A stretch of DNA of 64,000 nucleotides from positions 93,828 through 157,827 of the forward strand of contig NZ_DS022295.1 of NCBI RefSeq assembly GCF_000153765.1, in the 5' to 3' direction. A program made the position numbers and the translations under genes. The stretch's first letter is position 1; every line of letters starts with the position of its first letter. Below, piece by piece: positions 17,279-26,034 of the stretch. Below the pieces are notes generated by a model, which saw nothing but the letters and a program-made list of their open reading frames with translations, was not told the origin of the DNA and ran no database searches. Source of the stretch: Mariprofundus ferrooxydans PV-1 (GTDB lineage: Bacteria > Pseudomonadota > Zetaproteobacteria > Mariprofundales > Mariprofundaceae).

Positions 17279-18268
17279 TTAATACTGCCTGTCTGTTTCT
17301 TTGCGGATCACAGCCTCTGTTTCCCGGTAAACCGGTGATTCCCCATCAAGGCGAATGGCTTGTTGAATCGCATTTTGTGCTTTATTTAATTGGTGTTGTT
17401 CCAGATAGACCTGTGCCAGGTTGTTGAATGCCACTGCCGCATGCGGGTGGTCAATTGTCGCTTGATAGAAGGCTTCTCCGGCTTTGTCGATCTGTTTCAG
17501 GGCGTAATAGCTGTTGCCGATACCCATCCGGGCGGCAAGGCTGTCAGGCCAGCGTTTCAGGGCTGCCTGATAAGTCACGATTGCGGCCTGCGGATGTTTT
17601 GCATTTTCAAGAATCGCTGCAGTTTTCATCAGGCGGGTTTCTTCAGCGGTTGCCGGCAGGTTGCCCGGAGGCAAAGCAAGCATGGCCCAGTAACCGGCAC
17701 GTGCCCAGGTGTGCTCGAATGTCGAAAGAGGGATGCGGTGTTCGGCCTCAAGCCCTGAATGGAGGGTGATGGCTCTGTTTTGCAGGTCATATGCGACCAC
17801 GACGGCATAATGCCATTGCGGATACCAGCTCAGGGCGAGATTCTGGAAAACCAGTACAGGATGCCCGGCACTTACTTCTTGCAGGAGATCGGCAAGCTGT
17901 GGGGCGAGCGGATAAGCCAGAATGCCGTACTGACGTGGCACAGCCATCATCTCAATTTGCAAACTCCCTTTTTTATCCGGAATGAAGAGCTTGGGCGATA
18001 ATTGTTCAGGGGTTACAGGGATCATGGCCCAGTTGAGCATCATGGCCAGAGCAGCCGGACCACACTGATATACGCTTTGAGCAAAGAATGGGACATGGGC
18101 CACTCTTGCGGTAGCGCTCAGGCTCTCAGGCTTGTGCTCCAGCAGAGATTGAGACTGTCTGGCAGCACAGCTGCTGAGGAGAAGTACCAGAAGGCAACTG
18201 CCCGCTATCAGGCGAGCAGTTGCGAGCGGCCTCAGGAATAGCTTTATTTTATCGAACCGGATGAACAA
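17279..18268 (-). CDS. PA2778-family lipoprotein: C39-like cysteine peptidase plus TPR repeats
   Basis: 329 residues. The N-terminal signal ends in a lipobox (LLLSSC, Cys about 34), so it is lipid-anchored. Residues about 55-200 form a C39-like papain-fold domain with Cys in VYQCGPAALAMML and His in HYAVVVAYD. Residues about 210-325 form three TPR-like repeats (SLAARMGIGNSYYAL, AVAFNNLAQVYLE). Such proteins are usually paired with a PA2779-family protein, as here, where the upstream gene overlaps it by 20 nt. The natural substrate is unknown; the pair may process that partner (inference). The only start near the signal peptide is TTG 18268, reached by coupling. Confidence 0.85.
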   Translation of the reverse strand: MFIRFDKIKLFLRPLATARLIAGSCLLVLLLSSCAARQSQSLLEHKPESLSATARVAHVPFFAQSVYQCGPAALAMMLNWAMIPVTPEQLSPKLFIPDKKGSLQIEMMAVPRQYGILAYPLAPQLADLLQEVSAGHPVLVFQNLALSWYPQWHYAVVVAYDLQNRAITLHSGLEAEHRIPLSTFEHTWARAGYWAMLALPPGNLPATAEETRLMKTAAILENAKHPQAAIVTYQAALKRWPDSLAARMGIGNSYYALKQIDKAGEAFYQATIDHPHAAVAFNNLAQVYLEQHQLNKAQNAIQQAIRLDGESPVYRETEAVIRKETDRQY

Positions 18269-18668
18269 ATGAGAAAACGTCAGTCACTCCTAAGACATCG
18301 GTAATCAGCAATACCAGAAAAATAAACACAGCCGCTCCGATTAGGGCACCAGCGGCGCTAGCGCCGGCGGGTAACTGGTCAATCTTACCGGATAGCATTT
18401 GTACCTCTGCATCACTCAGGTTTGCTACCCTGTCCTTTGCATCCTGCAGGGCTACGCCATGGCTCTGTAACTGCTGCTGGACTTCTGCTCTGTCCAGAAA
18501 GGCAATGATCTTTTCACGTTCCATGCTATGGGACTGTTGTTGAATGATCTGATCGGTACTTACTATCGCTGCCTGGGCTACAGGCATCTGAATATTCAGG
18601 CAAAACATGATCAGAATCATCATGGATATACAGACTTTGTTGAAAAACTTTTTCATGGTCACAAACAT
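18249..18668 (-). CDS. PA2779-family protein
   Basis: 139 residues: an N-terminal signal/anchor (about 13-33, ending AQAA), a charged helical middle containing EREKIIAFLDRAEVQQQLQ and LSDAEVQMLSGKIDQLPAG, and a C-terminal transmembrane helix (about 103-125). This is the pattern of the PA2779 family (DUF6627). A strong AGGAG ribosome site lies 8 nt before ATG 18668. It overlaps the PA2778-like peptidase gene by 20 nt. Confidence 0.82.
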   Translation of the reverse strand: MFVTMKKFFNKVCISMMILIMFCLNIQMPVAQAAIVSTDQIIQQQSHSMEREKIIAFLDRAEVQQQLQSHGVALQDAKDRVANLSDAEVQMLSGKIDQLPAGASAAGALIGAAVFIFLVLLITDVLGVTDVFSFVHPVR

Positions 18669-19039
18669 AGTGGTACTCCTTTATTAGTGTGCGTTGTAAC
18701 AGCACTCCGTGTTCTGTTCGGTAGCTATTGGTTTATAATTTATCGCTTTAACTTCAATTTCCCGGCTCTTTTATTATCGGCACCGATATCTGTTATCTCC
18801 CTCATGCTTGTACTTGCCAATGCTTCATCAGGTATGGAATAGAGCGGCAGTAATGCAGTTGGCTTTCTCACTGATGAGTCAAGGATAGGGTGGGAAATAA
18901 ATGCCGTCTGTGCGGTTGCGAACGTAAGGGAAGATCATCCATTGCCGGATGCGCAGTTCACGGCTACATTAGTCTATATAAGACATGCTGGATGCTGCTG
19001 ACTATGGTCAGCTTTGTATTTTAATATTTAGGGGCTCAG
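18669..19039. other. Intergenic region, divergent promoters expected
   Basis: 371 nt between the divergent PA2779-like and Crp-like genes. I see no gene, RNA or clear repeat. A TATATAAG stretch near 18975 could be a -10 box for the Crp-like gene, but no matching -35 is evident. Confidence 0.4.
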
Positions 19040-19759
19040 ATGACTAACCACCATTCTCCGCTTGAAAATCATCTGCTCGACGCGCTGCCTACGGACGTAT
19101 ACAAGCGCATGCTGCCCAATCTTGAGCCTGTTGAGATGCCGCTTGGCAAGGTACTTTATGAGTCCGGTGAGGCCTTGCGTTATGTCTATTTCCCTACCGA
19201 TTGCATCGTGTCGCTGCTCTATGTCATGGAGAATGGCTCGCAGGCCGAGATTGCCGTGATCGGTAACGAGGGTATTGTAGGTCTTGCCCTGTTCATGGGC
19301 GGAGAAACCACGCCGAATCGGGCGGTTGTGCAGAGTGCAGGACACGCCTATTGCTTGAGCTCAGCCCGGGTAAAGCAGGAATTTGCCCTGAACGGGCCGC
19401 TGCTGCGCCTTCTGCTGCGTTATACGCAGGCGCTGATCACCCAGATGTCGCAAACGGCGGTGTGCAACAGGCATCATTCGCTGGATCAGCAACTTTGCCG
19501 CTGGCTGCTGCTGAGTCTGGACCGGCTCGCCAGCAATAACCTGGTCATGACCCAGGAGCTGATCGCCAACATGCTGGGCGTGCGCCGCGAAGGCGTCACC
19601 GTGGCCGCAGGAAATTTACAGGATGCCGGACTGATTGATTACTATCGCGGCCACATCACGGTGCTGGACCGGCCCGGGCTGGAGAAGCGGGTGTGCGAGT
19701 GCTATCAGGTCGTCAAACATGAGTTCGATCGGCTGCTCCCATATCCCCCTTTGAAGTAA
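19040..19759 (+). CDS. Crp/Fnr-family transcriptional regulator
   Basis: 239 residues: an N-terminal cupin-like sensor domain (about 25-145) and a C-terminal winged helix with recognition region ELIANMLGVRREGVTVAAGNL (about 172-192, in parts). It lacks the FNR Cys cluster and the CRP cAMP-contact pattern, so its ligand is unknown. It belongs to the group of short Crp-like regulators that begin with LxxLPxxxxxR. ATG 19040 follows a weak GGGG-type ribosome site. It is divergent from the PA2779-like operon but need not control it. Confidence 0.88.
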   Translation: MTNHHSPLENHLLDALPTDVYKRMLPNLEPVEMPLGKVLYESGEALRYVYFPTDCIVSLLYVMENGSQAEIAVIGNEGIVGLALFMGGETTPNRAVVQSAGHAYCLSSARVKQEFALNGPLLRLLLRYTQALITQMSQTAVCNRHHSLDQQLCRWLLLSLDRLASNNLVMTQELIANMLGVRREGVTVAAGNLQDAGLIDYYRGHITVLDRPGLEKRVCECYQVVKHEFDRLLPYPPLK

Positions 19760-19952
19760 AATCAGGAAAGCCAATCATAAGATATGGGATAAAAGCGCCG
19801 GGTTTGCAACCTGAGTTTGAGGGGCGTTGCCAGTGTGGCGGATATTTCTATTGGAAGGGTGTCTCAGCGTCAGGCATTCATGGCATTGGCAGCAGGGTTG
19901 AAAAACTACAAGGTATAGGACTGACCCGGGACTGCAAACATCGAGATTAATG

Positions 19953-19976
19953 TGGGTGAAGTTAGGTGTTATGTAC
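19953..19976 (+). other. attC-like 3' half site
   Basis: The sequence GAAGTTAGGTGTTATGTACAT contains GTTAGGT (exact GTTRRRY core) and GTTATGT, which is the reverse complement of the ACATAAC found after the next gene. It could mark the left edge of an integron-type cassette. Confidence 0.3.
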
Positions 19977-19993
19977 ATAGGAAAAACTAGGTG

Positions 19994-20683
19994 ATGAAAA
20001 AGATATGCATTGTTGGAGCTTCCGGAAAGCTCGGAAGGTATATGGTGCAACATGCACTAGATCGTGGCTACGAGATAGTCGGTGTTTGCAGGGAACAAAG
20101 CGTACCTAAGCTCGCCGACTTCGAAGGCCGGATCACAATTATTCCAGGGGCAACGAATGACCGTGAAGTGATAAAGCGCGCTGTTTCGGGATGCGATGGT
20201 GTGCTTACTGTGTTAGCTCCTTGGGGTGTCCAGCAATATTCGTCGGGAACAGCTCAGGCAGTGATGGATTTTGCTGAACCAGGCGCACGCCTAATTTTTT
20301 CCTGTGGTTGGCATATAAGCCGTGATGGTAAGGACGTTTACTCTTGGAAATTGAAAGCTTTAGTTAAGATTTTTGGCGGAATCGCCAGACTATTTCGTTT
20401 TGTTGAGTTAAATGATCAGGTAGAAGCATGCAGGAGAATATTTAAAAGTGGTACAAAGTGGACAGTGGTTCGCGGGAGTGACCTGGAAGAGGGTGAAAGC
20501 CAGGGGTTACCTGTTTGGAGTAGACACGTTGGCGACACTATCCTTGAGAGTAACCTGACTCGACGCGTTGATTTTGCTCTCTTCATGGTTGAGGCGCTTG
20601 AGAATGATGAACTTATTCATGAGGCTCCTGCGATTGTGGGGTGTCAGACTCCATCCGCTCTTGCTCACAATGCAAAGATATAG
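19994..20683 (+). CDS. NAD(P)-dependent oxidoreductase, atypical SDR (NmrA/NAD-binding type)
   Basis: 229 residues with an N-terminal Rossmann motif IVGASGKLGRYM (about 5-16). The protein resembles NAD(P)H-binding atypical SDRs that lack the YxxxK catalytic pair. The substrate is unknown. ATG 19994 is preferred (GTG 19991 abuts it). Codon use and base composition are visibly more AT-rich than the flanking genes. It stands alone between attC-like half sites, the arrangement of a mobile gene cassette, so recent acquisition is likely (inference). Confidence 0.8.
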   Translation: MKKICIVGASGKLGRYMVQHALDRGYEIVGVCREQSVPKLADFEGRITIIPGATNDREVIKRAVSGCDGVLTVLAPWGVQQYSSGTAQAVMDFAEPGARLIFSCGWHISRDGKDVYSWKLKALVKIFGGIARLFRFVELNDQVEACRRIFKSGTKWTVVRGSDLEEGESQGLPVWSRHVGDTILESNLTRRVDFALFMVEALENDELIHEAPAIVGCQTPSALAHNAKI

Positions 20684-20725
20684 AACCCCAGCAACAAGGT
20701 TGGCCACACGTGCAAAGGAGTGCAA

Positions 20726-20802
20726 AATGCACATAACAAGGCGTTCGTTCGGACACAAACTACGCTGCGTTTCTATTTGTGCGTACAGCTTGGATGTTGT
20801 AT
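20726..20802 (+). other. Degenerate attC-like recombination site
   Basis: Begins with ACATAACAAGGCGTTCG, matching the R''/L'' half of many attC sites. A self-complementary middle follows (CACAAA / TTTGTG around CTACGCTGCG), ending near GTTGTAT, an imperfect partner of ACATAAC (5 of 7 positions). Together with 19953-19976 it brackets one promoterless gene. No integrase gene is in the window. Confidence 0.35.
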
Positions 20803-20902
20803 CTATAAATATACTTTATGTAAATTCAAACTTTTTACTCTGTACAAACATAATAGAATAAGCTGCTGCAGCCGCCTTGCAAACCATAAAGGGGAGTAAA
20901 TA

Positions 20903-21118
20903 ATGAAATTAAAATATCTATTACTCTCTATCTTGCTTTTATCATCCTTAGCCGGATGCGAAAAAGACAGCGTTTATAGAGGTTTCTATGAAGGTATGAA
21001 GGATAGGGAAAGAATAGTTCATCCATCAAGTGGGCCAATGCATCAAGAGCAACCAAGTTACGATGAATATAAAAGAGAGAGGGAGAAATCTTTAAAAAAG
21101 GATGGTGATGAAAGGTAG
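20903..21118 (+). CDS. Small lipoprotein, unknown function
   Basis: 71 residues. A signal peptide with lipobox (LLSSLAGC, Cys about 19) is followed by a short, highly charged mature part ending in KREREKSLKKDGDER. A clear ribosome site AAGGGGAG precedes ATG 20903. It is AT-rich compared with its surroundings and lies in the same islet as the cassette-like gene and the transposase remnant. No family is recognised. Confidence 0.6.
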   Translation: MKLKYLLLSILLLSSLAGCEKDSVYRGFYEGMKDRERIVHPSSGPMHQEQPSYDEYKREREKSLKKDGDER

Positions 21119-21235
21119 TAGTAACTGCTCATGAGTTGGAACCTCGGGTCGGACCACGCTAACCCACTGCAAAACTAAGCAATACTGTCAAATAAAGAGC
21201 GCATTCAGGCAGCTCATTTTAATAGCATAACGGGC

Positions 21236-21610
21236 CTGGCCAGAGCCAGTCGTTATCACATTCCGCTCCGGAATGGGCACATCACCCATCACCACGGCGA
21301 GTTTCTGCTCAAATTCAGCAGAGATCGGGAGCGCTGAATTCACTGGCTGTTTGAAGCGAAGAAACTATATGGCCTGTGTATCCTCAACTACATCGTTACC
21401 TCAAATCATATTCATCTGCTAGCTGGTCGTTGGCAGCTCGGACTTTGCAGAGCGAGATTAAAAGCTCGCTTGCCGGCAGGCTGGTAGTCGGCGAATCATG
21501 AGTGTTGACGACAAAGTATGAACCTCCGGGAGCCGGAAGTTTCTCACAATGCCAGTTTAGGCGGTGAAATGAGCCTCCTAAGCCCTGTGAAACAGGCTGT
21601 ATCTGACTAA
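21236..21610 (+). pseudogene. Remnant of a REP-associated tyrosine transposase (RAYT/Y1 type)
   Basis: Reading from 21236 gives ARASRYHIPL, HITHH, EFLLKFSRDRER, a stop, then HWLFEAKKLYGLCILNYIVTSNHIHLL in the same frame. This is the N-terminal half of the Y1 transposase family, including the HIH metal-binding motif. From 21524 another frame gives LREPEVSHNASLGGEMSLLS, the characteristic C-terminal end of the same family, up to TAA 21610. The first codon is CTG where ATG is expected. The middle with the catalytic Tyr is deleted and at least one stop and frame change are present. The element is dead. Confidence 0.8.
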
Positions 21611-21712
21611 ATATGTTGAGTTATATTGATTTTGTTAGGTCGCTCATTATTTTGATACTCACTATTTTTTGTCACGAGAGGTCAATCGGGGGGAGAAGGT
21701 GGAGTCGCTGAT

Positions 21713-22432
21713 TCAGGAGCCTGCCAGTAACTTCTCGGCGCGGGCGAGATCGGCAGGGGTATCAACGCCGATGCAGTGGAAATCGCCGACGGTAACGGCG
21801 ATATCATAGCCGTGATGCAGTACGCGCAGTTGCTCCAACTGCTCGGTCTGCTCGGCCTCACACGGTGAGAGCGTGGGGTAGATCAGCAGAAACTCCCTGC
21901 GGTAGGCATAGAGCCCGACATGCTGCATGGCGTTGGGCGACCCCGAGCGGGGAAAGGGGATGGCTGCGCGGCTGAAATACATGGCGCGCCCCTTGGCATT
22001 GGTGATCAGCTTGACGACATTGGCATCAAACAGATCATCCGGATTGCGCAGAGGGTGCGCCAGCGTTGCCATCGGCAGGTAAGGGTCTGCTGTAAACGGC
22101 TCAACCACAGCGCGGATCGCAGCCGGATCAATTAACGGTTCATCGCCCTGTACATTGATGACCACATCACAGTCTATCTCCCGCACGGCTTCGGCCAGCC
22201 GGTCGCTGCCGCTGGCATGATCGGGTGAGGTCATGCAAACCATGGCGCCTGTTGCTCTGGCAGCATCGGCAATACGTCGATCGTCGGTCGCAACAAATAC
22301 AGGCCCGAGATCGGCCGCCTGCGCTTTTTCGATCACGTGTTCAATCATCGGTCTGCCGGCTAACTGCGCCAGCGGTTTACCGGGAAAACGGGTGGAACCC
22401 ATACGGGCGGGAATGCCGATAGCGATTTTCAT
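21713..22432 (-). CDS. kdsB: 3-deoxy-manno-octulosonate cytidylyltransferase
   Basis: Activates Kdo as CMP-Kdo for LPS inner-core assembly, cytoplasmic. The 239 residues match the family. The nucleotidyltransferase signature IPARMGSTRFPGKPL lies at about 8-22, the VATDDRRI strand near 48, and the metal-binding DVVINVQGDEPLI at about 89-101. It is the last gene of the minus-strand operon, 7 nt after rfaE1. No convincing terminator follows before the transposase remnant. Confidence 0.97.
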   Translation of the reverse strand: MKIAIGIPARMGSTRFPGKPLAQLAGRPMIEHVIEKAQAADLGPVFVATDDRRIADAARATGAMVCMTSPDHASGSDRLAEAVREIDCDVVINVQGDEPLIDPAAIRAVVEPFTADPYLPMATLAHPLRNPDDLFDANVVKLITNAKGRAMYFSRAAIPFPRSGSPNAMQHVGLYAYRREFLLIYPTLSPCEAEQTEQLEQLRVLHHGYDIAVTVGDFHCIGVDTPADLARAEKLLAGS

Positions 22433-22439
22433 GGTTTAG

Positions 22440-23357
22440 TTAGTGAGCCTCGATCTCGGACCAGCTGGCTGTAGCCGTACCCAGTTTGCCGACAACGACG
22501 CCGGCAGCGTGATTGGCCAGTTTTGCAGCAGTAAGTGCATCGTCACCGCGGGCGAGGCAGGCGGTGAATACGGCGATGACGGTATCACCTGCGCCGGTCA
22601 CATCGAAGACATCGCGAGCGGCGGTAGGAATATGGTGATGGTACTGCCCGTCGAACAGCGTCATGCCTTTTTCCGAGCGGGTGATCAGTACATATTGCAG
22701 TGCAAGTTGTTCATGCAGCGCTCTGGCAATGGCTTCGACGTGCGCATCCTCATTGCATGCCCGCATACCGACCATGGCGGCAGCCTCCATCAGGTTGGGC
22801 GTGATCAGCGTTGCGCCGCAATAGGCATCGGTGTGCTCCGGCTTCGGATCGATGGCGATGATGGTGCCTTTGAGACGCTCAATCAGCAGGCGAATAAAGT
22901 CCGGTGTCAGCACGCCCTTGCCATAATCAGAGAGGATGACGGCATCGGCATCCGCCTGAATCTCATCCAGACGGGTCAGCAGGCGTTGATGTGTGTCGGC
23001 CCGGGCAGGGGAGGTCCATTCGCGGTCATAGCGTACCACCTGCTGATGACGTGCGATGATGCGTGTTTTGATAGCGGTCGGGCGATCATTGGTTTTGGTA
23101 ACGACACCGCGGTCATCCGAATCCATTTCAGCCAGCTGTTGATGCACCCATCTGCCCGGTTCATCGTTGCCGACCAGACCGAACATGGCCGACGGGAGAT
23201 CCAGCGCATGCAGGTTGCGCACTACATTGGCCGAGCCGCCCAGACGGCGATCAATGCGTTCAACCGAGACCACAGGCACCGGCGCTTCGGGAGAGATGCG
23301 TGATACATCTCCCCAGATAAACTCATCTACAATAATGTCGCCAATGACCAGTATCAA
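22440..23357 (-). CDS. rfaE1: D-glycero-beta-D-manno-heptose-7-phosphate kinase (monofunctional)
   Basis: Phosphorylates heptose-7-phosphate at C1 during ADP-heptose synthesis. This is a PfkB/ribokinase-fold protein of 305 residues: substrate-side motif RRLGGSANVVRNL near 36-48 and the anion-hole/catalytic DVTGAGDTVIAVF near 255-267. The adenylyltransferase domain of bifunctional HldE is absent, so a separate rfaE2 should exist elsewhere. It is encoded between wecE and kdsB and feeds the heptosyltransferases waaC and waaF at 35-37 kb. Confidence 0.95.
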   Translation of the reverse strand: MILVIGDIIVDEFIWGDVSRISPEAPVPVVSVERIDRRLGGSANVVRNLHALDLPSAMFGLVGNDEPGRWVHQQLAEMDSDDRGVVTKTNDRPTAIKTRIIARHQQVVRYDREWTSPARADTHQRLLTRLDEIQADADAVILSDYGKGVLTPDFIRLLIERLKGTIIAIDPKPEHTDAYCGATLITPNLMEAAAMVGMRACNEDAHVEAIARALHEQLALQYVLITRSEKGMTLFDGQYHHHIPTAARDVFDVTGAGDTVIAVFTACLARGDDALTAAKLANHAAGVVVGKLGTATASWSEIEAH

Positions 23358-23483
23358 AGTGGGCTCCCGTTTTTCTGCACCGGCAACATAAACGACCGAT
23401 ACAGAAAGAAAAAATAACTATTCACTACAAGCTTTGCAACTTCAGGTGAAGATGGTGGTGCTTTATACGGTCAGACAGGGTGC

Positions 23484-24611
23484 TTACGCATTGGCAAACG
23501 CCAATGCCGTATCAATCACGCGCGGCAGCTCTGTTTCCAGGCCGGGCCACAGCGGCAGTCGTACCAGCCTCTCCGAGAGTTGCTCGGTGATCGGCAGCGG
23601 GCCGTGCGTGCGGCAGTATTTCAGTCCGGCAGGTGCCAGATGAAGCGGTACATAATGGAAAACGGTCATAATATCGGCGGCCTTCATATGAGCGATAAAT
23701 GCCGAGCGCTCTGCCAGTGAATCATAGATCAGGTAATACATATGAGCGTTATGCCGACACCCCTCGGGGATGACCGGACGCCTGAGCTGGTGGTTTGTTT
23801 CAGGATCTGCAAAGGCAGTATGGTAGTTGTTCCAGATATGCAGGCGGCGGGCGGTGATGCCATCGGCATGCTCCAGTTGCGCCCACAGAAATGCGGCAAT
23901 CAACTCGCCGGGCAGAAAGGATGATCCGATATCCACCCATGTATATTTATCGACTTCGCCGCGAAAGAAGCTGCTACGGTTGGTGCCTTTCTCCCACAGT
24001 ATTTCAGCACGCTCGGCAAAGCGTTCATCATTGATCAGCAGGGCGCCGCCCTCGCCGGAGATGACATTTTTGGTCTCATGAAAGCTGAATGCGGCCAGGT
24101 GGCCGATGCTGCCCAGCGCTCTGCCGTGATAATCCGACATAATACCCTGTGCCGCATCTTCAATGACATAGAGACCGTGTCGCTCAGCGATAGCCATGAT
24201 GCTATCCATCTCGCAACCCACACCGGCATAGTGGACGACGCAGATGGCGCGGGTTTTCGCGGTGATGGCCGCTTCGATCAGACTCTCATCGATATTCAGT
24301 GTGTCTGCACGGATATCGACAAATACGGGAACTGCGCCGCGCAGCACAAAGGCATTGGCCGTGGAGACAAAGGTATAGGAGGGCATGATCACTTCATCGC
24401 CTGGCTTTATGTCGATCAGCAACGCCGCCATCTCCAGTGCCGATGTGCAGGAGTGGGTCAGCAGCGCTTTTTTGCAGCCTGTTTTATCGACTAACCACTG
24501 CTGGCACGCTCGCGTGAACGGGCCATTGCCGGCTAACTGACCATTGGCATGTGCTTCGAGGATATGCACGGTCTCTTCGCCCGTCATGAAGGGTCTGTTA
24601 AACGGAATCAC
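23484..24611 (-). CDS. wecE: dTDP-4-amino-4,6-dideoxygalactose transaminase (WecE/RffA type)
   Basis: A PLP-dependent aminotransferase that makes the 4-amino sugar dTDP-Fuc4N from dTDP-4-keto-6-deoxyglucose. The 375 residues match WecE/DegT: IPFNRPFMTGEE at the start, EDAAQGIMSDYHGRALGS (about 178-195), and the PLP Lys in AAFSFHETKNVISGEGG (about 201-217). The open frame extends further upstream, but GTG 24611 gives the family N-terminus, has GGAG 7 nt upstream, and overlaps the previous stop in GTGA. Its neighbours are a WecD-like acetyltransferase and two lipid-linked sugar transferases, which points to a 4-acylamido-sugar decoration of LPS. Confidence 0.93.
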   Translation of the reverse strand: MIPFNRPFMTGEETVHILEAHANGQLAGNGPFTRACQQWLVDKTGCKKALLTHSCTSALEMAALLIDIKPGDEVIMPSYTFVSTANAFVLRGAVPVFVDIRADTLNIDESLIEAAITAKTRAICVVHYAGVGCEMDSIMAIAERHGLYVIEDAAQGIMSDYHGRALGSIGHLAAFSFHETKNVISGEGGALLINDERFAERAEILWEKGTNRSSFFRGEVDKYTWVDIGSSFLPGELIAAFLWAQLEHADGITARRLHIWNNYHTAFADPETNHQLRRPVIPEGCRHNAHMYYLIYDSLAERSAFIAHMKAADIMTVFHYVPLHLAPAGLKYCRTHGPLPITEQLSERLVRLPLWPGLETELPRVIDTALAFANA

Positions 24612-26026
24612 TGCGCAGCTCCAGTTACAGATTGTTTGCCTGTATGGCGATAGAGGTAGACATGATCGCCGCGCAGCGGCCACATTTTGACCAACCGGCC
24701 GAGCGACGGTGTTTCCACTTCCGCTATGATATAGGCATTGGGATTGTTGCCGGTATACCAGGTGATTGGCGGGCGATCCTGTCGCCATACATCGATATAG
24801 GCGGCAATGGCGAGGCCTGTAGCGACGTCATTCTGGCTGTAGAGTGGCGCATCATCAGTCAGGTGCATGATCTCTTCAGCGACCACCTTGACGTCACGCT
24901 CCGGCATCCAGTCCTTGATATAGGGCAGAATGCCGAGGCTGTAGGGGACTTTTATAACGACAATCAGTGCCATCAACATCACTGCCTGACGCAGATGCTG
25001 CCGGTTGAGCTGCAGTAATAATCCGGTCAGCAGCAGGGCGACCAGACCGTAGAGCGGTACCAGATAACGGGGGGTTGCGCCTGCCGATATCCAAAAGGGC
25101 AGAAAGCAGATCAGCAACAGCAGTGACAGTGTGGTGATTGTATCATTTGCTAGGAACTGTTGCTTGCGACGCAGCCATAACCAGGCCAGAAACAGGGAAA
25201 CGGGCAGGGCGCGGAACAGAAATACCAGCGGGAAACTTAGCCAGTGGCCGATAAAGGCCATTACCCCGTAACCGGCGTAGTTGCGCAGCACATCGTTGAT
25301 CGTCGTGGTGGCGGTGCTCTCGCCGGCCGGCACAATGAAATGCTGCCACAATACAGGTACGCTCAGTGCGAGCAGGCCGGTGATCAGAAATACCGGTTTT
25401 TTCAGCAGGTGCCAGCGCTGCAGACGCCATATCAGGACAAGGCCGGCAGCGCCAAACAGGGCGTAGGCGGTAATATTCTTGGCCATAAAGGCCAGCGAAA
25501 TCAGCAGCAGGGAAGCGATAAACCAGCCTGCATGTTCATCGGCAAAAGCGCGCCAGAGTGTGGCAATGGCAGTAAAGATAAACATGCCGAAGGTGGCATC
25601 GATATAGCCCAGCCAGCCGTACCAGAAAGCCACTTCGCCCAGTGTCAGATAGACCAGAGCAGATAGCCAGCCGGCATAAGCATGCGAGCGACTGAATAAC
25701 CAGCGGCCCATCAGACCGGCACAGAGGGCGCTGAGCCATGTTGCCATCACCGAGACCAGACGTACGGCAATATCGACATGTTCCCAACCGATGATCTTGC
25801 TGATGGTGATGACCGGCCAGTGCCATAGCGGCGAATGCGGCCAGACCATGCCCAGAATAGACGGATGCAACCAGTCATGGCGTACAAACATCTCATACGA
25901 CTTCATGGCCATCAGGCCCTCTTCACCGACGTACTGCATTACCGGCAGAGGCAACAGCATAAAGGCAGCCGCCAGCAGTGTCAGTGTCTGATAGAGGCGA
26001 AGGGAGGGGGAAAAGTTAACAGGCAT
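24608..26026 (-). CDS. ArnT/PMT-type membrane glycosyltransferase (GT39/GT83-like)
   Basis: 472 residues with about ten hydrophobic segments. The first periplasmic loop carries the acidic catalytic region (YVGEEGLMAMKSYEMF about 32-47), followed by PHSPLWHWPV, as in ArnT-like enzymes. This family moves a sugar from an undecaprenyl-phosphate carrier to lipid A or core on the periplasmic side. The acceptor is unknown here. It is placed between wecE (4-nt overlap) and the WecD-like gene, so the donor sugar is probably a 4-amino or 4-acylamino dideoxyhexose. Confidence 0.85.
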   Translation of the reverse strand: MPVNFSPSLRLYQTLTLLAAAFMLLPLPVMQYVGEEGLMAMKSYEMFVRHDWLHPSILGMVWPHSPLWHWPVITISKIIGWEHVDIAVRLVSVMATWLSALCAGLMGRWLFSRSHAYAGWLSALVYLTLGEVAFWYGWLGYIDATFGMFIFTAIATLWRAFADEHAGWFIASLLLISLAFMAKNITAYALFGAAGLVLIWRLQRWHLLKKPVFLITGLLALSVPVLWQHFIVPAGESTATTTINDVLRNYAGYGVMAFIGHWLSFPLVFLFRALPVSLFLAWLWLRRKQQFLANDTITTLSLLLLICFLPFWISAGATPRYLVPLYGLVALLLTGLLLQLNRQHLRQAVMLMALIVVIKVPYSLGILPYIKDWMPERDVKVVAEEIMHLTDDAPLYSQNDVATGLAIAAYIDVWRQDRPPITWYTGNNPNAYIIAEVETPSLGRLVKMWPLRGDHVYLYRHTGKQSVTGAAQ

Positions 26027-26034
26027 TGCGGCAA

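Noticed and set aside
17390-18001. Several plus-strand frames of 60-122 codons.
   Set aside because: They are antisense to the PA2778-family peptidase gene, which has recognisable active-site and TPR motifs.
22443-23303. Long plus-strand open frame (286 codons).
   Set aside because: Antisense to rfaE1, which is clearly the real gene; no ribosome site and no protein-like composition.
24612-24788. N-terminal 59-residue extension of WecE.
   Set aside because: It is antisense-free but overlaps the ArnT-like gene in another frame and precedes the family start; GTG 24611 with GGAG and a GTGA overlap is far better.
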